NCBI GenBank assembly: GCA_015680685.1
Contig: MNCI01015547.1
Coordinates: forward strand, 20,781-74,794
Direction: 5' to 3'
DNA: 54,014 bases
Source: Gnetum montanum
Lineage: Eukaryota > Streptophyta > Gnetopsida > Gnetales > Gnetaceae
A program made the position numbers and the translations under genes. The notes under the pieces were generated by a model. It made no database searches. It saw nothing but the letters and a program-made list of their open reading frames with translations, and was not told the DNA's origin. Below, piece after piece: positions 46,230 to 54,014 of this stretch (positions are counted from its first letter, which is position 1; each line of letters starts with the position of its first letter).

Positions 46230-46765
46230 TAGATCACTATATGCTAGTTTATTATTGTAGCAAACTACTATGTGCTAGTTTATAGTCATGGTGGACATGT
46301 TATACCAGTTTATCATCATGGGGGACTGCTGTATTAGTTTAGCATTATACAGGAAAAATGTTGCATTAGTTTAGTGTCATGGTAGACGTGTGTTATGCCA
46401 ATTTAGTGACATAGTGGATGAATGCTTTGTCATTTTAACATCATTATGAACAAGCTACTGTGCCAGGTTAACATTGTGGTGGACAAATGTTGTGCTAGTT
46501 TAACATCATAGTAGATGAGCTGTTGTGAGTGTCAGTTTAAAGTCATAGCAAATGACTGCTCCACTAGTTTAGCATCATAGTTGACATGCTATGCTATTTT
46601 AGCATCATAGTAGACAAGCTTTTGTGCCAAGTTCAAGTCATGACCTAAGGACAAGTTGTGCCAGTTTAGCATCATGGTAAATGAAAGGTTTAGGTGCTAG
46701 TTTAACATTGTAGCAAATGAATTTTGTGCTAACTTAATGTCATAGCAAACGATTGCTTACCTCGT
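46230..46765. repeat. Degenerate minisatellite, unit about 32-45 bp
   Basis: About a dozen copies of a module resembling TGTGCCAGTTTAGCATCATAG followed by (T)GGACAAG or TAGATGAGC. The constant core is AGTTTA.CATCATAG and spacing varies. It lies just 3' (in element sense) of the integrase of relic G. Confidence 0.85.
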
Positions 46766-46799
46766 TTCATTGATGTGTCATGTTGCATGCTAGGCGTAG

Positions 46800-47760
46800 T
46801 ATAGATTCAAGTACAAATGGTTCACTGGATTGGCAAACTCATTTCCACCCTAATCAACAAGCTTGAATACTCCATTGTAATAGGCCTTGGTGACCAAGAA
46901 AGGCCCTTCCCATTTAGTTGAGAATTTATCCATAGGTTTGTGAACAGCCTTGAGGACTAGATCCCCTTTCTTGATCAGGCATTGATGTTGGTTGTGAAAA
47001 TTATTTTGCCATTACTTTTCTTAATACAATTTGATGTGATAAAGCATCTGTATGTGCTCCTCATCTATTGAGTCAAGGTCTATGATTCTCAACTTGTTAT
47101 TCTGAGCTTTTTCAATGACGTTTGAGAGGATCACTTAGAGTAACTAAACCTACAATTCAAGCAAAAAATTGATTTAGACCCATAAACAAGATAGTAAGGC
47201 ATCATACTTTTTGTTCAACATGTTGTGTTGTGTAGTAGGCCCATAGTGCATAGACTAGTTGCTCATGCCATCATCATTTGCTATTGTTTAGCATCTTCTT
47301 TAAAAGGTTGATGATGAATTTGTTAGTGTCCTCCACTTGGCCATTCACCTAAGGGTAGTACAATGATAAAAAGGAATGTTTGATGCCAAAGAGCTCACAA
47401 AAGGCTTTAGTTTTGATATTGCTAAATTATGGCACATTGTTTGTGACAATGGTCATGGATAAGCCAAAACAAGTCACTTTGTTATCAAGCACAAATTTAA
47501 AAACTTGTTATGATGTTATCTTCCTAAGGGAAATAACCTCAACACACTTGGTGAAATACTCAATTATAGTTATTATGAAGCTATTCCCTATAGAGGACGT
47601 AGGCATTATGGATCTGATGATGTCCAAGCCCCAACATTGAAATGAACATGTGATTGGCATTATGTGCAATTTAGTCAATGGCACATGCATTAGGTTGTCA
47701 TGCCATTGGTATATGTCACATGTTTTGACCTTCAAGACACAATCTCACTCCATGTAAAGA
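46800..47760 (-). pseudogene. Integrase remnant of relic G
   Basis: The frame at 47508-47735 has CDIYQWH, LHIMPITCSFQCWGLDIIRS and FIITIIEYFTKCVEVI, the start of the catalytic core with the first Asp (GLDII). About 46985-46850 gives DLVLKAVHKPMDKFST-like and KWEGPFLV residues of the C-terminal domain. The second and third catalytic residues are in decayed sequence. Confidence 0.75.
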
Positions 47761-49139
47761 AAATAATAGCCTAATCATTTGATTTTCACTACCATTGCCT
47801 TGGGTGCTATGTAACCTCCATATAATCATTTGTGGACTTATTCAAAAATTATTTTTGCTCTGCCATTACTTACTTAAATTACCAGTATTCCATCATAGGA
47901 TTTGCAATCTAATGTGTTATCATCCATGATGACGTATTACCACAAGCAATTGCATGTTGCATCTTTTTTAGTGGAAGTTAAATGTTGTGGAGGCTTACCC
48001 TATAGAAGGTATATCTTGATGTCATCGTACCACTCTCTTGCATGGGTTGTGCTTACTGTGGCTATGGATGCAACATCAAAGATTTATATGATAGGCATAG
48101 TGCAATCTACCACCAAGGTGGGAAATGCATAGAACATGTTAGGTGCAATGCTAAGGGCTAATGTTGCTAGTGCATTAACTATGGGATTTTCATTCTGGGG
48201 AATATGTTGGACATTAGTAGTTGCAAAGTTTTGAAGCAAGTGCTTTGCTAGGTCATAGTAAGGTTGTAAATTTTGGGCCTTATAAGTGTAACCTCTATCA
48301 CCTGATTGATCACTAATTACGAGTTGCCTCGAATCACAATGTGTTGGATCCCTCGATCACATGCTGCAAGGATACCTCAGAGAAGATCTTCATACTTTTC
48401 CATGTCATTAGTATAAGGGAATGTAAAATGATATCAAAGGGTCAGATCTCCCTAAAGGGAAATGTAATAATGGCAACAACACTACCCCCTTGATAGGTTA
48501 AAACTCCATAGAAATGTAGGAGTGGCTCATAGTTATTAGGCACTTGACTAATGCTACTGACATGCTCATCTGGGAATTCCAAGTCTATGGTTTTTTGATT
48601 CTTTACGGATGAAGCCATTAGTTATATGGCTATAGCTGAACCATTTGTTAAGGATTGTGCAACATAGTGTAGCTCAAACTCCGTTGTTATTACTTTCCAT
48701 TGCACAATGCAACTACTTTCATAGATGTTCGTTGTGATTACTCAGAGTATGTTGGTTTTGCAACTGATATTAACTTGATTGTGGAAAATGTAATGCCTTC
48801 ACTTCTTCAATGAGAAGACCAAGGTGAGGTAATGCTTTTTCACATTGTTATATTTTGCTTCATGGGCTACTAACACATGGCTCAAGTAGTAAAGCAGGAC
48901 CTCTGTACCATCATCTTACTTTTGGGGAAGTAGAGAAGTGATGGACGTGTCAAAAGTGGTAAGGTAGATGTAAAAAGGTTTATCCCCTTGTAGAGGGTGA
49001 ACTGTAGGTAGTTGTGCCAACTCTTGCTTAGGTTGTCAAATGCTTTTGGGCATTGAGGTATACACTTGAAGTGGGCTCCTTTCTTGAGTAGATGTTGCAT
49101 TGGCTATAACTTATTGATTAACTAGGGGATAAACCTACA

Positions 49140-49700
49140 TATGAACTCTAATCTACCTTGCAACCCTCATAGCTCCTTAATATTGGCCAAGGATGTTAAG
49201 TTCATTATGGCCTTAACCTTGTTGGGGTCTATGTGTATTCCTCCTTCAAATACTATAAAATCAAGCATTTGACTTGTTGTAATGTTGAAAACACACTTCT
49301 TGGGGTTTAACCTAAGATCATGTTTCAAGCAACATTTAAGTACCAAGTCTAGATCATTTGCATAGTTGTTGATCACTTTGGACTGAACCATGATGTCATC
49401 AACATAGTCATTGAGAAAGCTTATCATGTAATCACTAAATATATATGTCATTACGTGCATTTTTGAGTCTAAAAGCCATCATGGTATAGCAAAACGTACC
49501 CCAAGGGGCCATGAAGGTTATGCTAAGTTGGTGCTCAAGGTTGATCCTAATCTAATTGTAGCTTGAGAACCCATCCACAAAGGATAATAAGGTGTGCCCA
49601 ACTAAGGTATCAATCAATTGATCAATACTAGGCTATAGGAAGTCATCTTTGCCAGTCATCTTCTTTAGATCCTAGAAGTTTATGCAAATGCTTATACTTC
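49140..49700 (-). pseudogene. Reverse transcriptase remnant of relic G
   Basis: The frame at 49167-49460 contains YVDDIMVQSK (the catalytic YxDD box) followed by LRLNPKKCVFNITTSQMLDF and HIDPNKVKAIMNL. Upstream, to about 49700, weak RT palm residues are visible with stops. RNase H-like sequence continues on the left. Confidence 0.8.
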
Positions 49701-50240
49701 CATTTCTTAGGTACAACTACAATTTTGGAGACCCAATTTGCATAGTCAACAACCTAGATGAAACTAGCTGTGTAAAGCTTGGTGATTTCATCATGGATGG
49801 CCAACGCCACCTCAAGTCTAACCTTGTGTGCTTTCTATTTGATTAGTTTAATGCAGGGATCAAGAATGATATTATGCTAGACTAGCCAAGGATCCAAGCC
49901 CAACATATCCTCGTATGACCATGCAAATGCCTTGATGCTATTGTTAAGCACCTTAGCAATGTTTTGGGCATACCAGGGCTTTAGCGAGAAACTTAGTTTT
50001 ATCATTCATGACTTGTTGTTAGATATAGCCATAGGGATCTCAGCAAGAGGATCCTCTATGACGTTCCTAACCTTTAGATCAAGAGCCTTGACTAGATGGT
50101 CAGGCCTGTCTAGTGGCATCTCTATGAATGTTATGTATTTAGCATAGGTTGTAGGCTCAATGTCTAGGCAATGTGGGTCAATGCATCACTTAATATTGCC
50201 ATGAGGTCCCATGAAAACTAGAGGTTAGAAAATTTTCTTC

Positions 50241-51668
50241 ATAGCCATGTCATATTCTTGTAAAAATGAAATAGAAAAATGTCAAGCAACACCTATTTTA
50301 ACAAAGAAAATATGTGCAAATGAAGAAAAAGCAATGTGATGAAATTTTCCTAAGTATGCATGCAAGCTATCAAGGAAGGTAAGCATGTTTGTGCTAATTT
50401 TAGACCTCGACAAGTCATGTGCATGCCAGTTTTAAGTCTTAGTGGACCATGTATGCACTAGTCGTGTCATTCAAGGGAAGGTTGGCCATGCTTAGGAATT
50501 GGAATTGACTTGGGCATTCATTGGGTAGCAAGAAATTAAAAATTTTGGCTAAGTATGAATGACTATGTTCTCCATTGAGAATAGCAGTGTGGAGTATAGT
50601 CTTGGATTGGTGAGTCACTAAATGACCCCGAGAAGGTATATAGGTGTGTTTTACTATAGGTAATTTGTCATTTTCTTTCTTTCAAACATGACATCTGAAG
50701 TGTAGTCTTGCCATTGTTGTTGTCCATTACTAGTGGAGAGCGTAGTGGGTACAATGATGAGCCAAAGTGGATAGTTTCACTTAGGATTAGCAAACGTCAA
50801 TAGAGGGAACAAGCACTGGGCTACCTACCATAGACATGTGTAGAGGAGAGGAGGCATTCGACATCAACTAGGTACACTGACTAGACTCTCACCTTTACTA
50901 ATTTTTTATCTCATTTTTAAATTAGAAAGGGTTTGGATGAGTACTCATGTGTTGCATGCTACCATGGTGATGACTGCCACTACCACACACCATTTCAGCA
51001 TAGCACTACTAGGGATAGTTTGATAGTGATGGGTTTATTTTTTCCTTTGACATGCGTCATGGGGTTTTTTTGCGTGGGTCATGGGGAGGCCACAAGCTGC
51101 ATATTGTGGTGTAGTGATGGTAGAATGACAACTATTACATAGTGCAATGCAGGCACAAGGGTCGCACACAAGTTTGCAGGGCTCTAGAAGTTTGATAATA
51201 GTGGGGGTTTTTGACATGCACATGCTAAGGTTATGGTCATGGCCAAAGGTGGCCTACCAAGGGGCAAGGGGCATAGAAAGGATTTGCCTTGAATTTCTTT
51301 CTTTTCTTAGAAAAAAGAATTTGCTATTTTTGTGGTGCAAGTAGGGGCAAGGCAAGGGTTAAGGTTCTTGCAGTAGCCAGGGGGTGGTTTGCTACAGGAA
51401 CAAGTGGTGTGGCAAAGGTTTTTCTTGTGTTTTTTTTTTGATAAATTTTATTTTTTTTCTGTTTCAACATGGCGTAGGGTTTCAATTTCTGTTTGGGTTG
51501 TTTAAGACCACACAGGGGAGCTAGGTGTCACACTTGCACAATGCTATGCAAGTGTGGGGCTAGACACCATTAAGTGTCGTAGCCTAGCTGTAGGGTCCAT
51601 GACCATGACTACATGGTATGGCTACTCTTTTTTTGTTTCATGTTTAAAAGGTCTAGGGCTATGGTTGT
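50241..51668. other. No recognised gene; flank of element D
   Basis: Contains isolated GACTATG/CATAGTC-type motifs (50560-50760) related to the array at 44.5-45.2 kb, and G-rich stretches (51330-51420). Open frames here (for example 50933-51142) show no recognisable motif. Element D inserted at its right end. Confidence 0.4.
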
Positions 51669-51691
51669 TGATGAGACGCGATTTACACTAG

Positions 51692-51741
51692 GCCGCGATA
51701 TCGCGTCTTCTGCTGCGATATCGCGTACGCGATATCGCGTC
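51692..51741 (+). repeat. GATATC palindrome array in U3 of D
   Basis: Three GCGATATCGC palindromes. Two of them flank GTAC at 51715-51738, making a perfect 24-bp palindrome, just upstream of the TATA box. Confidence 0.92.
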
Positions 51742-51754
51742 CCGCCGCCATTTC

Positions 51755-51761
51755 TATAAAT
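51755..51761 (+). promoter_or_regulatory. TATA box of the D 5' LTR
   Basis: TATAAAT after the palindrome array. It predicts transcription starting about 30 bp downstream, so the hairpin units would lie in the 5' leader of the RNA. Confidence 0.7.
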
Positions 51762-52002
51762 AAGAGGCGGCACTCCCCTTATTTCCCAATCCTGGCTAGT
51801 GTAGCGAAGCTCTGGCAGATTGATCACTCCAGAGTTATAATTTTTCCCCATGTGCCCGCAGTAGGAGTCCTAGAGTGAACGGCTCTTTATTCGAGCAGCT
51901 TGGCATTAAGGGCATGAGCCTGCTTTGGGGAGGACACGAACTTGTTCAGATAAACCTTGCAGCACGTGGTTTCATTTATTGCTTTATTTCCTGCTTTCCT
52001 AG

Positions 52003-52290
52003 TGCGTTCAAGTACGACTTGATTACGAGCGTCTACGGACGTGTACGGCTAGTCAAGGAATCGGCTGCTTGACGCAATGCATGAGTACGACTCAATTACG
52101 AGCATTGGATGCTTGGTAACCCAGTAGCGTATTCCAGGATTCTGCGCTTGGTAACTCCCGGGTCTAATGTGTACGGCTAGTTGAGGAATCGGCTGCTCAT
52201 TGCTAGGCTAGATCGTGTGATAAGTACGACTTAGTTACGAGCACCCACGGGTGTGTACGGCTGGCTAAGGAATCGGCTGCTTATCACACG
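52003..52290 (+). repeat. Three-unit structured hairpin array in D LTR
   Basis: Unit 1 (52003-52076): outer arms TGCGTTCAAG/CTTGACGCA, middle stem CTTGATTA/TAGTCAAG (52018-52025, 52050-52057), apical CGTC-TACG-GACG (52030-52041). Unit 2 (52081-52200): outer ATGAG/CTCAT, middle CTCAATTA/TAGTTGAG (52091-52098, 52178-52185), inner CATT/AATG around a 59-nt expanded loop. Unit 3 (52214-52290): outer CGTGTGATAAG/CTTATCACACG, middle CTTAGTTA/TGGCTAAG (52230-52237, 52262-52269), apical CACC-CACG-GGTG (52242-52253). A more degenerate relative follows near 52311-52350. Confidence 0.85.
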
Positions 52291-52709
52291 TAGGCTAAAT
52301 AGGTGCCTCAGTACGACCACTTCGAGCACTTGCGTTACGTGTGGCGATCCCAGTAACGATTAGCGTTTGGTAAGCTGCAGTTGCATAGTTCAGGGTGTGT
52401 CCGGTAAGTGGGAACGGATGCTGACGCTAGTTAATTTAGACTTAGATCTTTAGTTAGAGTTAGCTTAGTTTCTCAACCCTTTCTCCTGGTAGCATAGAAG
52501 ATAAGCCGAAAATACCAAAAAAATCACATACCTCAGACTTGCTTAACCATACACCGTGACACTTACAAGCAAGCCTGGGAAGACAACGAACGATTAACCC
52601 CAAGTGTTTCTTGTGGTGTTAAGGCATTTAGTCTGCGGAGTTCGACCGGATCGCGCGTGCACGCTCGTATTCGTATGGTTGAGTGTAGGGGTACCTCGCC
52701 ACTCATCAT

Positions 52710-52726
52710 TGGCGCCGTTGCCGGGG
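52710..52726 (+). other. Primer binding site of element D (tRNA-Asp)
   Basis: TGGCGCCGTTGCCGGGG, one base after the LTR, exactly complementary to the 3' end of plant tRNA-Asp (with CCA). It is the intact form from which the sites of B, C and F decayed. Confidence 0.95.
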
Positions 52727-52854
52727 ACTAAGTGTTTTTACGCCAATTGAACATAAGGGATATCACTCACATCGTTGTGAGCCTAAAACGAACCTTAGGG
52801 TTAATCAGTTAATTCAGAACATAAATAACGGTGAAAATTAGCACACCATTAGAA

Positions 52855-54014
52855 ATGGCTTCTTCTCATGCAATCAACTCACCTAAGGACAATACAGGAG
52901 AAAGTCAGGATCATACGCATAACCGAAATCAACCATGTCCTCAACAATCCAAAGTCACATATACTCATCCCGATGAGTATGTGCCGGATTTTACCTTTGT
53001 TTTCCATCAAGATGAGCAACTGCGGTGGAGAGACATGCAAGGTAACATCGTGTTACCCCCAGATCGATCCGCTCCCAACATGCTTTCCCATGCTTTGGTA
53101 CAGTATGGCATGCATGAGCTACTTGCTGAATACGTTTTGGATGATTATGACACAAGGGATTATCATCCCACAAATGCCCAACGTATTCGGGATGCAAGGC
53201 AGGAGAGCCAACATTCACTATTGAAGGGCAAGGTTCCCCACGTCATTAGTGAAATAGGAGAAGAGGAACCCCTCACGATGGGTTTCTTAGAAAATGATGT
53301 TCCTCCTCCTCACTCTAGTGAAGAGGTTAGGCATCAGGGCCTTAGATCAACGATACATATTCCAGGCTCTGATCCCCGTGAGCACCAGCTGTTCACGGCA
53401 GGAACAATCACTCGCACTAATGACGGACTCGTTGATCGTCACAACGATCGGGGCCGAAGCAGCCGAAGAGAAGGCAAGAAACATCACCATGGTGATGGAT
53501 CCCCTTCTTCTTCCCCTTCATCACATCATTCACCCTCTCCTTCCACATCTGGGCGCAGCCACCATGAGCATAACGCGGAAAGTAAAGGTAGAAGAGATGA
53601 AATGCCTCGACAAGAAGGTCGAGAGGAGTTAGGACAAGGGCAAGGACGTAGGGAGAATAGGGAACCACAACGTAGACATCACAGACGTCATGAAAGAGAT
53701 GATCATGACGAACCCCTATTCGCAACCCGAAGTATGCTTGACATTAGAGAGGCAGTTAGGATTCCCACAAGGCATTTGAAAGACAGTAGGATCAAGCGTT
53801 TGGATATAAATAATATCCCACGTTTTGAAGGGGGATACAACGCTGATCCTCAACATCACTTACAGGCATTCCACGACGCCTGTGCCTTGCAGAACATAGA
53901 CAATGAGTGGCAGAAACTCAAGTTGTTCCCAAGGACACTCACTAAAGAAGCGGAAAGCTGGTACTGGTCCTTACAGCCGGAAACCATCAGGAGGTGGAGT
54001 ACGATGCTCGAATT
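52855..54014 (+). CDS. Gag of element D (5' part, open to window end)
   Basis: The start ATG (MASSHAINSP) is the first in this long frame, 128 bp after the primer site. No stop occurs in the 386 codons up to the window edge. The N-terminal region has YTHPDEYVPDF, HQDEQLRWRDMQGNIVLP and YHPTNAQRIRDARQ. The middle is a His/Ser/Arg-rich linker (HHHGDGSPSSSPSSHH; REEL-GQGQGRR). The capsid-like region starts RFEGGYNADPQHHLQAFHD and runs to RRWSTMLE at the edge. Gag forms the cytoplasmic particle and packages element RNA. The frame matches element C (40762-42689) without its stops, so in D this part could still be expressed. Whether pol follows intact cannot be seen. Confidence 0.93.
   Translation, partial: MASSHAINSPKDNTGESQDHTHNRNQPCPQQSKVTYTHPDEYVPDFTFVFHQDEQLRWRDMQGNIVLPPDRSAPNMLSHALVQYGMHELLAEYVLDDYDTRDYHPTNAQRIRDARQESQHSLLKGKVPHVISEIGEEEPLTMGFLENDVPPPHSSEEVRHQGLRSTIHIPGSDPREHQLFTAGTITRTNDGLVDRHNDRGRSSRREGKKHHHGDGSPSSSPSSHHSPSPSTSGRSHHEHNAESKGRRDEMPRQEGREELGQGQGRRENREPQRRHHRRHERDDHDEPLFATRSMLDIREAVRIPTRHLKDSRIKRLDINNIPRFEGGYNADPQHHLQAFHDACALQNIDNEWQKLKLFPRTLTKEAESWYWSLQPETIRRWSTMLE

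Larger units (their letters stand above)
46790..50240 (-). mobile_element. Relic G: decayed Ty3/gypsy pol, - strand
   Basis: The minus-strand order is protease-RT linker (about 50230-49800: FAWSYEDM.GLDPWLV), RT (about 49760-49150), RNase H (about 49100-48000), integrase (about 47800-46800). The wording fits the Tat-like branch (YVDDIMV, LRLNPKKCVF, YFTKCVE) and resembles relic H. Stops and frameshifts are frequent. Tandem repeats flank it on its 3' side, as is common in the untranslated regions of Tat-type elements. Confidence 0.75.
51669..52708 (+). repeat. 5' LTR of element D (1040 bp)
   Basis: TGATGAGACGCG at the start and CGCCACTCATCA at the end. It contains the palindrome array (51692-51741), a TATA box (51755-51761), a 34-bp piece of internal sequence at 51902-51935 in place of normal LTR sequence, and three structured hairpin units (52003-52290). 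Confidence 0.94.
51669..54014 (+). mobile_element. Element D: 5' part of an Athila-like retrotransposon
   Basis: 5' LTR (51669-52708), primer site (52710-52726) and the start of gag (52855 onward), cut by the window edge. The primer site is an exact complement of the tRNA-Asp 3' end and the gag frame has no stop in 386 codons, so this is the best preserved Athila-like copy seen here. Its target duplication cannot be checked. Confidence 0.93.

Noticed and set aside
50933-51344. His/Cys-containing frames left of element D
   Set aside because: Short overlapping frames on both strands, no motif spacing of a known zinc finger, no homologue recognised.

Overview
This window looks like nuclear DNA of a seed plant. 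Almost all of it is LTR retrotransposons of different ages nested in one another, with one degraded host gene. The multi-layered, heavily mutated Ty3/gypsy content and low gene density would suit a large (possibly conifer or other gymnosperm) genome. That is an inference; nothing in the sequence fixes the species.

Layout. 1-2105: 3' end of an Athila-like element (element A, + strand), inserted in the reverse-transcriptase region of an older Ty3/gypsy relic (H, 2106-4780, +). H is followed by a pure 432-nt poly(T) tract and a T-rich, repeat-bearing stretch that contains a TATA box with a perfect heat-shock element upstream. 7933-11421: chromovirus-like relic (E, - strand) with an initiator-Met-type primer site and one LTR. 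11560-12190: Ty1/copia RNase H relic (+). 13708-15274: four-exon SABATH-family methyltransferase pseudogene (-), with a copia-type solo LTR 372 bp upstream of its start codon. 18780-19300: GC-richer, possibly organelle-derived DNA. 19389-29316: complete element B (-, TSD ATAAT). 30378-33390: pieces of related LTR families, including gag relic F. 33547-43746: complete element C (-, TSD ATAGG). 43747-50240: tandem and hairpin repeats plus a Ty3/gypsy relic G (-). 51669-end: 5' end of element D (+), with LTR, intact tRNA-Asp primer site and an open gag frame running off the window.

Elements A, C and D belong to one Athila-like family and B to a sister family. They share LTR ends TGATGAG/CTCATCA, a primer site complementary to tRNA-Asp, FMDDF-type reverse transcriptase, a single gag-pol frame and an env-like tail between integrase and 3' LTR. 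C keeps all recognised gag-pol blocks in one frame, broken by stop codons that, where examined, fit C-to-T or G-to-A changes. B also has frameshifts.

The most unusual observation is in the transcribed part of the A/C/D LTRs. A tandem array of about 75-120-nt units can each fold into a three-tiered hairpin. The paired arms change between units in a compensatory way, including G-U pairs, while the internal loops stay constant and the apical loop is TACG or CACG. This looks like a conserved RNA structure. Other notable points are family-specific palindrome arrays at one fixed U3 position, a piece of 3' internal sequence inside the D LTR, conserved non-standard zinc motifs, and an inverted patch bounded by single Ns that looks like an assembly artefact.
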